A stretch of 64,000 nt of DNA from Molossus alvarezi (taxonomy: Eukaryota > Chordata > Mammalia > Chiroptera > Molossidae): assembly GCA_037176705.1 (NCBI GenBank), contig CM073899.1, forward strand, positions 6,944,001 to 7,008,000, given 5' to 3'. The stretch's first letter is position 1. Each line of letters opens with the position of its first letter. Below, piece after piece: positions 1-10,490 of the stretch. The position numbers were made by a program, and so were the translations under genes. The notes under the pieces are model-generated. The model ran no database searches. It had not been told where the DNA came from and was given only the letters and a program-made list of their open reading frames with translations.

Positions 1-2091
1 TTGAGAAATGAAACCAGTAGGAACTCTTTAACGACATAATTTTCACCAGTTTGAAAAACCTGTGATAATTGATCTAGAACTGTTCATAGGAAGTTTGAGC
101 TTTTACAGAGAGAAATCTCTACCTCAAGGGGTTTATGGAACTTTCTTTCTTAGCACCACAAAACAATTGTGTCAGAACAGGTGGAAAGGTGGGATATATA
201 TGAGAAGACTGTACTAAACAAAGGGGCACTTACATGTTCATGGAGTAGGTAACATCTAGTAGGATCTTAATTTTATTCAGTTGAATGTTTTTTGAAAATC
301 TTTGAATGTTCCTGGTTTATATAGAACACTGTGTTTGTGAAACTGTTGGCCTAGCTCTGAAAATGGGAAAATGTCAATCACTCTGGACCCAAATGTATAG
401 AACCATGTATAAAACTAGAGCAATGGAATGGCAAGGGCAAGGTACATCAAAACAGGAATGCTGTTTCTATCTTTCGTATTGAGTCCTTCCCTTCAGTCAG
501 TAACCATAACCATGATACATCTTGAATTTTATATCCCTCTCCTCCTCCCATCACAATATAAATACAATAAGCTTACACATACTTTTTCTTTCTTTACCAA
601 AATAATCTTCTTATGGCAAGCTGTTTTTCAGTCCAATTGGCTCCATAAATTATTCTATCCAAAATCACCCCCAAATTAATCACTGTTTCTCAGTTTTTTC
701 AGTATATCTCTTCTATCATGGATATGATCAACCATTTCATTCTCTTTACAACCCTGCTTGAAATACTGTCTTTGATATTAGAGTGTCATGCTTAGTTCTT
801 CTTCTATTTACTGATTGGTTCTGTTTCCTCCTCAGATCCCCTAAACTATACATTCCTAAAAGTACCATCCTTCAATGGGCAACTATGAACTGAGCGTTTA
901 CTATGAGCAAGATTCATATATACTTATTTGATAAGCTACTTGAATTTTTGAAAACACAGTTCTCACAACCACAGTCCTCACCTATGGTTCATATACTAAA
1001 TTTCATCCCAAAGTACCCAATATGGCACTGTCTCAAATGTCCTCACCTCAGGAGGAAAAGGCTGTGTGCTCCTGGAAGGACACTAGAAATTCTCTGTCAT
1101 TTATAATTTTCTAAAAATAATACCACAGATTAGTACACTTAATTTCAAATCTATTTTCAAAGTTTGTAATAAACATGCAATCGATGATACTCCTACTCAA
1201 ACAACTGTAGAGACAGCATTCTCCCTCATTACAACTAATATTACATACGGACACTTTTGAACCATAAAGCATGCTAAGCACTGAAATTACAGAGGTAAAT
1301 ACTGTTTCCAAAACTCAAATATACAGTGTGTATATATTATATGTATACTAATATATATATTCATTATGCTTGTTTTTCACATAAAAAATAAAGCTTAGAG
1401 ATTAAAAGATCAACCAAAGTTCACAAACCTCTGTTTCCCATTCTAATTCCCTGACACTGCAATGTTCTTCAATATTATGACATTTCAGAATTGAAATTAG
1501 ACATATTATTTTAGACATAGTATTTATAACTCAAATAATTATATGAAATTATATATGTAATATGAAATTAAACATACATTAGACATATTATGAATTCATT
1601 GCCTTATAAAATACATTAACAATCCCATCACTGATAAAATTGTTGTGATGTTTTAATTCATATCTGCCCAATAGTGTAAGACAGAAACAAAACTGTAGCA
1701 ATTAAATATGAGAAATACTACATCATTGAAGTTAAAATAATGGACTTTGGCAAACCAACCAACAAACTGTAGCCTAGTTTTCTAACTAAGCTAAATAATC
1801 TCCTATATTTGTCATCATGAAATTTTTTATATTTTCTTTATTTATCCTTACTGTTTCTGCTGTCTGTGAGCTTCTCTAAAGAAGAAACCAAACACATCTC
1901 CCAGTTACAGACATTAAATAAACTTATTGAGTGAGTGAGTGAACAACAAATTTGCACTTAAATCAGACTTGCTGTGCTATCCACTCTGGATAGTGCTATG
2001 TTTAAAAGTGTTCATTACAGCGAATTTATTGAATGAAATGATTCAATTGCTAAAACCTGTTGATGTTTTGAGCTGTCAAAAATAAAAATAT
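1..2091. other. Low-copy AT-rich DNA, no gene recognised
   Basis: I see no conserved coding frame here. The short open frames are scattered, have no recognisable family features and lie in AT-rich sequence. Two stretches weakly resemble ancient MIR SINE cores: about 885-970 (phrase gagcgtttactatgagca) and about 1372-1470 (phrase aaagcttagagattaaaag, like the MIR segment that reads gaggcttagagaggttaag). Both are too diverged to call firmly. Confidence 0.4.
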
Positions 2092-2314
2092 AGCCTGGCC
2101 AGTATGCTCAGTGGATTGAGCGTCCTCCCATGGACTGAGAGGTCCCAGTTCAATTCCCAGTCAGGGCACATGCCCAGGTTGCAGGCTCGATCCTCGATCC
2201 CCAGTAGGGGGCGTGCAGGAGGCAGCTGATCAATTTTTCTCTCTCACATCGATGTTTTCATCTCTCCCTTCGTCTCTCTCTCTCTAAAAAAAAAAAAAAG
2301 AAAAAAATCAATAA
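2092..2314 (+). repeat. VES SINE
   Basis: A tRNA-derived head (gcctggccagtatgctcagt) with an A-box-like part and the B-box-like string agttcaattcc is followed by the family body (cagtcagggcacatgcc), a CT-rich tract and an A-tail. This is the subtype whose body reads gtagggggcgtgcaggaggc. The next SINE begins about 25 bp downstream in the same orientation. The TSD is not clear because both flanks are A-rich. Confidence 0.9.
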
Positions 2315-2338
2315 GAACATATTTTAAAAATAAAATAA

Positions 2339-2598
2339 GCCGTGGACAGTTTGGCTCAGTGGTTGGAGATCGGCCCGCGGACCAGAGAGTCCTGGGTTTG
2401 GTTCCCGATGAGGGCACGTACCTCAGTTGCAGTTTGTCCCCAGCCCCAGATGGGACCATGTGGGTGGTAGCCAGTCAATGTGTCTCTCTCACATCTATGT
2501 TTCTCTCTTTCTCTCTTCCTCCTTCTCTCCCTCCTGCTCTGTCTGAAGACAAATGCAAAAATATGTCCTCGGGTGAAGACTAAATAAAATAAAATAAA
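2339..2598 (+). repeat. VES SINE, in tandem with the previous copy
   Basis: Head gccgtggacagtttggctca, then the longer VES subtype body (gcacgtacctcagttgcag, cagccccagatggg), a CT-rich tract, the 3' signature tgtcctcgggtgaagac and a (taaaa)n tail. It is a different subtype from its neighbour, so the pair are separate insertions rather than a duplication. Confidence 0.9.
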
Positions 2599-2724
2599 AA
2601 TGTAAGCTGTCATCTGGACTTACTCAATTTTCTTTCTCTTAAATTGTCTTAGCCAAATACTTGCACATCATGAAGTAAACATTTTTTAAAGTAAAAAAAC
2701 ACACAAAAAATATACACATTTTTT

Positions 2725-2990
2725 AAAAATTAGCATTAATAGAAATATTAAGAAAGTTCTTACGGCAGAAAAAAATGATAACAAAAAAGAGATAATAAAA
2801 AACAGAAAAATTAAAGGTAGGATATATATTTGAATAAATATTTATGTAAAATAATAAAATAATTAATATCTTGATGAGTTTAAATTATACATATAATTAA
2901 AATCATTTAAAAAATATGCCCAAAGACAGAAAATAAATAAATGAGTTAAAGAGTTCTAGGTTTCTGGTATTTTCTGAAAAAAAAAAAACA
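2725..2990 (+). repeat. Possible old L1M fragment (ORF1 end / inter-ORF spacer)
   Basis: AT-rich sequence containing taagaaagttcttacggcag and gaaaaaaatgataac, which resembles the end of ORF1 in L1M elements. The remainder is low-complexity A/T. The call rests on one short stretch. Confidence 0.35.
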
Positions 2991-3046
2991 AAAAACCGAA
3001 ATTAATAAATTGCATTATATTTGGATAAATTATGTACAGATAGTGC

Positions 3047-3655
3047 TGTGGTCTGAATATTGTTGCCCTCCCCCACTCTCAATTCATCTGTCAAAACCCT
3101 AAGGCAGTGGTTCTCAACCTTCCTAATGCTGCGACCCTTTAATACAGTTCCTCATGTCGTGTGTGGGCGCATCTGCATGTGGGCGGACCCGCCTGGAGAC
3201 GATAGAAGAGCGAGAAGAGGTGTCTTGGTTCTTAAGACCATCGAAAATATGTGTTTTCCGATGTTCTTAGGCGACCTCTGTGAAAGGGTCATTCTACCCC
3301 CAAAGGGATCGCGACCCCTAGGTTGAGAACCGCTGGACCTAATGCTTCATGTGATAGTAATAACAGGTGGGGTCTTTGGTAGATGCTTAAGCCACAAGCC
3401 TGGATGGCTCGTGAATGAAATTTGTGCCTTATCAAAGAGGCTCCAGAGAGATTCCTAGCCCCTTCCACCAAGTGAGGACACAGAGAGAAGGCACCACCTC
3501 TGAAGCAGGAAGACAGACCTCACTAGAGAACCCAACCATGATGCTGTCTTGATCTTGGACTGCAAGCATTCAGAACTGTGAGAAATAAATTTCTGCTGTT
3601 TATATGCCACCCATTCTGTGGTCTTTTGCTATTGAAGCCCAAATGCATTAAGACA
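3047..3655 (+). mobile_element. MLT1-type LTR (ERVL-MaLR), split by a SPIN element
   Basis: The left piece (3047-3104) starts tgtggtctgaatattgttgc; the right piece (3336-3655) contains gaggacacagagagaaggc, cttgatcttggactgcaag, gaactgtgagaaataaattt and ends attaagaca. These are hallmark MLT1 LTR phrases, including the AATAAA signal at about 3584. The two pieces are collinear and rejoin across the hAT insertion at 3105-3335. This is an ancient mammalian LTR with no internal retroviral sequence beside it. Confidence 0.85.
3105..3335 (+). mobile_element. SPIN-type nonautonomous hAT transposon
   Basis: Terminal inverted repeats cagtggttctcaacct (left) and aggttgagaaccgctg (right) bound a 231-bp element. 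Characteristic inner parts are gcgaccctttaatacagtt, and ccgatgttcttaggcgacc near the right end. An internal inverted repeat (cttaagaccatcg / ccgatgttcttagg) could form a hairpin. It carries no transposase. The flanking bases (ccctaagg / gacctaat) share only cctaa, so the 8-bp TSD expected of hAT elements has decayed. It sits inside the MLT1 LTR. Confidence 0.85.
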
Positions 3656-3835
3656 TATGGTGTGATGTTTAGGCCATAACCAAAACAACACTAAAAGGAT
3701 GTATACATGATAATATATAAAAGGAATATTAAAGAATAAAGACATTTATGTATTGACAATAAGGAAAAAAAATAAAGAAGATAGAATACAAAAACTAGTG
3801 TGACTCTCAAATCTAAAAAAAAATAAATAAATTAA

Positions 3836-4816
3836 ACCAGTTACAAAATGGTCAAAAGACATGAACAGACATCTCACCAAAGAGAATTTCATGTGACTAC
3901 TAGGCACATGAAGGATGTTCAACATCATTAGGATATGCAAATTCAGGTCACAATGACATATCACTTCATACCTATGAGAAAGGGAAAATAAAAATAGCAA
4001 TACCACCAATGCTGGTAAGGATCTGTAGAAACTGAATCACTCATACACTGGTGGTAGGAATGTAAAATTTTACAACCACTCTAAAAAAGAATTTGGCTGT
4101 TTCCTAAGAATCTAAATTTTCTATTATCATACAGCTCTGAACTGGAGCTCTTGAGAATTTACCCAAAGAAATAAAAATGAATGTTCACACAAACATCTAT
4201 ACACAGATCTTCACAGCATGTTTATTTACAATTGCCAAAAAACTTCAAACAACCAGATGTCTTTAAACAACTGAAGTTTTGAAAACACCCATACCATGGA
4301 ATACTGCTCAGAAATAAAAGAAAATTAACAACTGAAAAATGTACCTTATTGGAAGAATTGTCAGGGAATTATGTGGAGTGATACAATTTAATCGAATAAG
4401 GTTACATAACATTAGATTCCATAATTATAATGTTCTTAAAATGATAAAATATAGAGATGAAGAACAGATTAGTAATTATCGGGGGTTAGGGACATGGTGG
4501 GGGAGGGGTGATTCTGGCATGGTTACAGAAGGGCCATGGAAGGACTCCTGTGGTAAAGAAACTGTTTATACCATGGCTGTGTTGGTGAATACAGGAACAT
4601 GCATATGTGATAAAATTCTATAGAACTAAACATAATCATATGCACACATGAAAGTTGAATGAGTGGTAGATTCTATCAATGTCAGTTTCCTAAATGTGGT
4701 ATTGTACTTCATTTCGACAAGATGTTACCATTTGGGAAAATAGGTAAAGGGTAAATGGAACCACTCTGTGTTATTTCTTACAACTGCAGATAAAATATTT
4801 TACAACTCAAGAGAAA
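3836..4816 (+). mobile_element. Old L1M fragment: ORF2 C-terminal region plus 3' UTR
   Basis: DNA phrases match the end of L1 ORF2 in order: aatggtcaaaagacatgaac, atgttcaacatcattag, cactggtggtaggaatg, ataccatggaatactgctca. It continues into a 3' UTR-like stretch (gattctggcatggttacag, ttgggaaaataggtaaagggt). Stops interrupt every frame, so nothing is translatable. Divergence from the younger bat L1 copies in this window is high. Confidence 0.75.
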
Positions 4817-4879
4817 ATATATAATGATGAAAACTAGAGTGTTAACTAGAAAACAAGTATTAAAAAGTTAAATATTATT

Positions 4880-5965
4880 CAAAATACATCAGTAGCTGCA
4901 TTGAAAATACCTAGACTGCCCTAGCCAGTTTGGCTCAGCGGTTAGAGTGTTGGCTTATGGTCCGGAGAGACCCAGGTTCAGTTCCCGCTAAGGGCATGTA
5001 CCTCGGTTGCAGTTTGTCCCCGGCCCTGGTTGGGTCGTGTGGGTGGCAACCACTCGATGTGTCCCTTTCGCGTCAATGTTTCTCTCTCTCTCTCTCTCTC
5101 CCTCCCACTCTATCTGAACAAAATATCAAAAAATGTTCTCGGGTGAGGACTAAAAAAATAAATAAATAAATAAAAATACCTAGACCAAATAATCCAATTA
5201 AAAGACTAAGTTTGTTACTTTAGATTAAAAGCAAAAAGAAGAAAGAAAGCAACACCTAAACATGTACAGCTCAGAAGAGACATATTTCATAGATTAAGAC
5301 CCAGAGGAGTTGAAAGATAGATAAAGAATATACAATGTAAATATTAACCAATAGATAGCTGGTGTAATTATTCTATTGTAAGGTAGACTAGAAAGCAAAA
5401 ACATTTCCAGAGATATAGGACATTTATAATAAAAGTTTCATACTTCTGGAAGTTACAAAAATCTCAAATCTGCTAGTATCCCATAATGTGAAATTAAGTA
5501 CATCAGGTATATAAACGACACAACTAAAAGGAAAAATACATAAAGCCACTATCAGTGGGAGACTCGAATGAACCTTTCTCAATACCTAATACAATAACAG
5601 ACAAAAACATCATTACTGATACAGAGGATCAGAATTCCTAGTGAACAAACATGCCCTCTTGAAATATGTGGAAAACTGCACTGAAGAAAATAACAATACA
5701 TGTTATTTGTAAGTACATATAAAACACTTGACTAAATTATTCATACCCTGGGTGAAATCAAATCTCAACAAATATCAAAGGATTGAGTTCATTCAGCATA
5801 ACATTATACTAGAAAGCAGTAACAAAAATATAATTAGAAAATTCTAAAATATCTTAAATTTTTGCAATACATTTTTTATATTAGTCCATGGGTCAAATAA
5901 GTAATTATAAAGAAAATTGAGAAACTATCGGTAAATAAATTTTTTAAAGAACATGAATATCAATA
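4880..5965 (+). mobile_element. Old L1M ORF2 endonuclease-region fragment, split by a VES
   Basis: After removing the SINE, aatacctagac joins aataatccaattaaaagact, an L1 ORF2 endonuclease-region sequence. Downstream tggtgtaattattctattgt and atcagtgggagactcgaatg correspond to the part encoding the conserved GDFN motif of L1 endonuclease. Heavily mutated, with stops throughout. Confidence 0.65.
4917..5172 (+). repeat. VES SINE with 13-bp TSD
   Basis: Full-length long-subtype VES: head gccctagccagtttggctca, body gggcatgtacctcggttgca, a CT run, 3' signature tgttctcgggtgaggac and a (taaa)n tail. A perfect TSD, aaaatacctagac, lies at 4904-4916 and 5173-5185. It inserted into an old L1M. Confidence 0.95.
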
Positions 5966-7730
5966 CTTGGGAACTTCTGGCCAAGAAAGAATAGCCTTCC
6001 AGGCCTTCCCTAATACAACTAAAGAACTGTGGATATAACTCAACGAGTACCGAGGTGTAGGTAGTCTCTGAAAAGTGCAATGACAAAACCTCTTGCCCAG
6101 GGATCTCTAGACTTGAAAGTGACAGGGTGGTAAGTCCCCTGGGTTCCCTTATTGCCTCCCATATACTCTAGATGTGTACTTTAGAAACCTCTAACCCAGA
6201 ATCATCAATAGCAAGATAAAAATTTGCTTCAAGGAAAGTCTATTTTCTCTGGTTAAAAGACTGAGAATAAGTGGGCTAAAGATATAAACCCTTTTTGGCT
6301 ACCTGCCCTAATCCAATCAAACATCAGTAGAGACACTGCCCCGTCTCCCCCAAGGGTTCAGCAGAGGTGAACAGGGAGCTGGTGTACTACCCATCTTCTG
6401 GTTCCCCCCCTGGTGGTGGTCCAGGGGCCAAGCAGAGAGCTGATCTTCCATCCCCCACCTGGAAGGAGCAGGCAGCACCCAGTTCCCTGCCAGGGTAGCA
6501 TCAGTGGGGTCCAGTGGGGAGCTGAACTTCCATCCCCACCCTGCAGCAATTACACTGAGAAAGGTAGTATGAGATGTGGCCAATCAGTACTCTGCCTCCC
6601 TCCCATGCTGACCACCATGACCCAGGAGGCATATGAGCCCCCATTTTCACCAGTCATCACCACGGCGGGATCCCATGATGGGAGTTGGGGCTGATTCACC
6701 TCAGCTTTTCCTCCAGCCCTTCCCATCTCAGCAGGGTTCTGTGGTGAGCTGAGCTTCTCTCTTACCATCACCAAAACAAAGTGCATCAGCCTCCCTGTCC
6801 ACCCTCCCAGGTGGAACAGAGCCAAGCAAAGAACTGACTGACACTCCACTCAAAGGCAGTGAGGTGGTCTAGTAGGTGTTTGACTTTCACTAAGTATTGT
6901 CAGCAGGGCTGAGGGGTGTGCTGAATTACACCTCAAACATCTGCAAGGAGGCAGCGCGAGTCCACGTTCACTTTTGTTGGCATGGAGACAGCAGGAAACA
7001 ACATCCAGCCCTCACACCACACCTCAACAAATGGAGTGTCCGCTTTACAAAGGAAGATAAGTAGAACCTAGGATCTCATAAATTTCATATCCAAAAAGTT
7101 CAGGATAATCTTTTTAATTACCTCTTTTCCCAAAGTCAGGAAAATAAAAACTGGAATGAGAAAAGACAATCCAAAGACACTTAATACTGACATAAATGAG
7201 ATGTTAAAATTATCTGACAAGTATTTTAAAGCAGCCATCATAAAATGTTTCAACAAGTAATTGCAAGTTCTCCTGAAATACATGGAGAAATAGAAAATTT
7301 TAGCAGGAAAAAATACAGGTTATAAAAAGTATGAATGGACATGATAGAACATGAAATATATCACAACAAACAAAAGCATAGTGAATAGTCTCTCCAAAAG
7401 AGTGAAAATGACAGAGGATAAAATCAGTGAACTTTCATACAGATCTATGGAGTTTACCCAATTTTTACAGAAGGAAGAAAACCAAATGAAAAAACAAAAT
7501 TAAAGTAAAGTAAGGAAGAACAGGTTCCCAAGACCTGTGGAGCAGTAAAAGAGGTAGCAGAAGAGAGAGACTGGGACTGACAAAGTGTTTCAAAAATAAT
7601 GACCAAAAGCTCATAATTTGGTAAAAGTCATAAATGTACAGATTTAAGGTGAGGCCCAGATAAAATAATTTCGAAGAAATCCATGCCAAGACACATCATC
7701 ATTAAACTTTTGAAAACTAATGAAAAAGAA

Positions 7731-7762
7731 CAAACAAACAAACAAACAAACAAACAAAAAAC
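7731..7762 (+). repeat. (CAAA)n microsatellite
   Basis: About seven tandem caaa units inside the HAL1 ORF1 remnant, probably expanded from an A-rich coding stretch. Confidence 0.9.
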
Positions 7763-8001
7763 ACCTTGAACGTGGCAGGCAAGACATAACATATTATTTA
7801 CAAGGTGCCACCTATTTGAATGACAGTGGAGGCCAAAAGGCAGTGACATAATATTTCCAACTGAAAGAAAAGAGTTGTCAACTACAAATTCTATAGCCAG
7901 GGAACGTACCCTACCGAATAAAGGTAAAATAAAGATATTCTCAGACAAAGGAAAACTAAGATAATTTGATGCTAGCAAATTCGTCTTTAAGAAATGGCTT
8001 A

Positions 8002-8159
8002 GCCCTGGCCAGTTTGGCTCAGCGGTTAGAGCATCAGCCTGTGGTCCAGAGAGACCCGGGTTTGGTTCCTGCTAAGGGCATGTACCTCGGTTGCAGTTTG
8101 TCCCCGGCCCTGGTTGGTCGTGCGGGTGGTGGCCACTGGATGTGTCTCTTTCACGTCGA

Positions 8160-8199
<40 letters not shown>

Positions 8200-8239
8200 C
8201 CTCCCACTCTATCTGAACAAAAAATTAAAAAAAAAAAAA
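8002..8239 (+). repeat. VES SINE with perfect 13-bp TSD
   Basis: Head gccctggccagtttggctca, body gcatgtacctcggttgcag, then a (CT)n run of about 32 bases and an A-tail. TSD aagaaatggctta is at 7989-8001 and 8240-8252. The low divergence and exact TSD suggest a young insertion into the HAL1 ORF1 end. Confidence 0.95.
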
Positions 8240-8338
8240 AAGAAATGGCTTAAAAAAAATAGACAGAACAAAAATTAACAGAAGACTTGAAACTTTAGAA
8301 AGAACAAACTTTGAAGTGGATAAACAATGGGTTAAATA

Positions 8339-8461
8339 CAGGATAGGGCAAAGGTAGGTTTACAGTTGCTCGTATGGAAAATAATACTATAATAAATAAA
8401 TAATGCAATAATAAACTATTTTGTGTACTCACAATTATAAACCTACTTTTGCCCCACTCTG
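8339..8461. mobile_element. Mariner-like MITE (123 bp)
   Basis: Imperfect terminal inverted repeats of about 28 bp: left begins caggatagggcaaaggtagg, right ends cctacttttgccccactctg. Both ends are flanked by TA (8337-8338 and 8462-8463), as expected for Tc1/mariner target duplication. The interior is AT-rich and carries no transposase. It is inserted in HAL1. Confidence 0.8.
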
Positions 8462-8609
8462 TACACTAGATTAATCATTTTTCCACCAGTTTTTAAAATT
8501 ATTTTGATAACTAAAACAAAAAAATCATATCACCTGATATGGTGCTTGATGTATGTATAGGAAATGAAGATAATTATACTTACAAATTAGGGAGGATAAA
8601 AGGACCTAA

Positions 8610-8816
8610 CCGGCCGTAGCTGGTTTGGCTCAGCTGTTAGAGCATTGGCCCATGGACTGAAGGGTGGCAGGTTTGATCCTGGCCCTGGTCGGGGTCATGC
8701 GGGAGGCAACAAATCAATGTGTCTCTCTCACACCAATGTTTCTCTCTCTCTCTCTCTCTCTCTTCCTCCCACTCTATCTGAAGAGAAATGGAAAATATCC
8801 TCGGGTGAGGATTTAA
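8610..8816 (+). repeat. VES SINE with near-perfect TSD
   Basis: Head cggccgtagctggtttggct, a shortened body that runs directly from ggtttgatcctggccctggt into caacaaatcaatgtgtctct, a CT run and 3' signature atcctcgggtgaggat. It therefore lacks the gggcatgtacctcggttgc segment of the long subtype. TSD aaaaggacctaa (8598-8609) / aaaaggactaaa (8817-8828). Confidence 0.93.
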
Positions 8817-9063
8817 AAAAAGGACTAAATGAAGTTAATGTTTCTGTACTTCATTCAAAGTAGCAAATTGTCAACACCAGAGGGTAAGAAAGTGTGTACA
8901 TATCCTGCAGAAGATTTGACTATACCAAATACTATACTCAAAAATACTAAATAAATCAAGATGCAATCCTAAAACTTGTGGGTACAGCAGAAGCAAACTT
9001 TGATGGAAATGTCTAGTTCTGATTACATATATTTTTTTAAAAATCTGAAAAATTAATGATCAA

Positions 9064-9288
9064 ATGAGGGTTTGGCAAACCTGAGGCCAATGGGCTAAAT
9101 CTAGCCTGTCATCTGTTTTTATAAATAAAGTTTTATTGGAACAGAGTCATACCCATTCATTTATATGCTGTGCATGGTTTTTCTTATATAAAGGGCAGAG
9201 CTGAGTAGTTATGACAGAGACATTAGGGCCTGCGAAACCTAAAATCTTTACTACACCACTCTTCACAGAAACTTTCTGGACTCCTAGA
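9064..9288. mobile_element. Old hAT-Charlie (MER1-group) nonautonomous transposon
   Basis: Phrases gagggtttggcaaacctgag, aaataaagttttattggaac, gcagagctgagtagttatga and agaaactttctggactcct match the common mammalian MER1-group element whose ends read as a near-inverted 'ggtcggcaaact' repeat. TIRs are eroded and no TSD is clear. The exact subfamily is not assigned. Confidence 0.65.
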
Positions 9289-9289
9289 A

Positions 9290-9720
9290 CTTCCAATTCA
9301 AGAAACCTCAAGAACAAAAAAATCAAGCCAAAGAACTAAAGGAATGGACACAATAGAAAAAGAAGCAGAAATTATTTATAATATGCACCCATAATTAAGA
9401 GTATCAACAAAGCCCAAATGAGACCTTTGAAAAAACAAATGAATAAAATTTACAACCTCCTAGTAAAATGACCAACACAAAAGGGAAAAAACAAATTTCA
9501 GAATGAAAAGTAAGACATCACCAGTGTTCCTACACTTATTTAAAAAGATAATATGAGATTATAAACTACATGAAAATTTTTTTCTATTAAATAAACTATA
9601 CAATTTCCTTGAGAAAAAAACACTTATTAAAAAGAACACAAGAAGAAATACAAAATTCCAATAAACTATACCTATTGACACTGAATATATTACAAAGTGA
9701 CTATTAGAGTCAGTGTTTTA
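9290..9720 (+). mobile_element. Old L1M ORF2 fragment
   Basis: Phrases caagccaaagaactaaagga, acctcctagtaaaatgaccaac, aacaaatttcagaatgaaa and caatttccttgagaaaaaaa follow the order of L1 ORF2 between endonuclease and reverse transcriptase. No open frame survives. Confidence 0.6.
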
Positions 9721-9839
9721 AGTAATTTTTTTCACCAGATTAATAAATGTTTTACTAAATTATACTATTCTTTTCTAGTTCTTCATACTATTATAAAGAT
9801 GTTGAAAGTAAGAATCATGAGGCATCCTATGCTAAGAGT

Positions 9840-10085
9840 TTGACTAAAGGTCTCTTTTTCAGTCAACAGAAAACCAGGACTCAGGAAGAACTCACCTACT
9901 CAAGTCTGTCCCAGGCACATACTGAGAGAAACGAGAATGAAGTAGCGGGATCAGTCTCAGGTCACACCATCGCTTTTCCCATTTCAAGCCTGGAGATGTT
10001 GGCCATGAAGAACATGATAATGTGTCCTGAAAAGAATACCAACATTCACTATTGTTCTTTTTTTTTCTTTCCTTCTGTGTTTTGA
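9840..10085 (+). other. Possible host exon (ITIM-like LTYSSL), unproven
   Basis: An 81-codon open frame lies in sequence I could not assign to a repeat. A splice-acceptor-like string (tctctttttcag) ends at 9862, and a possible but weak donor (cag/gtcaca) starts at 9961. Between them the frame reads TRTQEELTYSSLSQAHTERN, in which LTYSSL fits the ITIM consensus (I/V/L/S)xYxx(L/V) found in cytoplasmic tails of inhibitory immune receptors. This is pattern-level evidence only: a six-residue motif occurs by chance, the donor is poor, and no neighbouring exon is visible. I do not name a gene. It may be a chance frame or a decayed exon. Confidence 0.2.
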
Positions 10086-10249
10086 GTTTCATAAGTGACA
10101 AGTAAAAATAAGTTGTGTTTAATTTAATTCGCCAATATTTTCTGAGTATCTGCTAAGCACAAAACCCTTATAAGTGCTTGTGATTTACTTATGAATATTT
10201 GTGAGTATAATAAATTTTCTTATAAAACCACTTTTGCAAACTACTAAAG

Positions 10250-10478
10250 CCCAGCTGATGTGGTGCAGTGGTTGAGCATTGACCCTGCACCAGGAGGTCA
10301 CTGGTTTGATTCTCGGTCAGGGCACATGCCCAGTTTATGGGCCCGATCCCCAGTGGGGGGCATGCAGGAGGCAGCCAATCGATGTTCTTTCTCATCGATG
10401 TTTCTGTGTCTCCCTCCCTCTCCCTTCATCTCTCTCTAAAATCAATAAAGAAAAATATTTAAATAAAAAAAAATTTTA
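10250..10478 (+). repeat. VES SINE with 12-bp TSD
   Basis: Short-body subtype: head cccagctgatgtggtgcagt, then ctcggtcagggcacatgccc, ggggggcatgcaggaggcag, atcgatgttctttctcatcg and 3' end taaaatcaataaag. TSD aaactactaaag (10238-10249) / aaactactcaag (10479-10490). Confidence 0.93.
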
Positions 10479-10490
10479 AAACTACTCAAG

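Larger units (their letters stand above)
5966..8955 (+). mobile_element. HAL1 (half-L1) retroposon, nearly complete, with three insertions
   Basis: HAL1 is an L1 derivative that keeps ORF1 and lacks ORF2. The 5' part (about 5966-7050) is GC-richer and resembles the HAL1/L1 5' region. ORF1-like sequence runs from about 7080 to 7990, with recognisable phrases such as ttaaaattatctgacaagta, ttttaaagcagccatcataa, gccaagacacatcatcatta and aaggaaaactaagataattt. The 3' UTR follows (tggtgcttgatgtatgtata; gcaaattgtcaacaccagag). Numerous stops and indels destroy ORF1. Two VES SINEs (8002, 8610) and a mariner-like MITE (8339) interrupt the 3' third. No ORF2-like sequence follows, which supports HAL1 over an ordinary L1. 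Confidence 0.7.

Noticed and set aside
6317..6849. Cluster of overlapping GC-rich open frames on both strands
   Set aside because: They lie in the HAL1 5' region, overlap each other antisense, and show no domain or codon signal.
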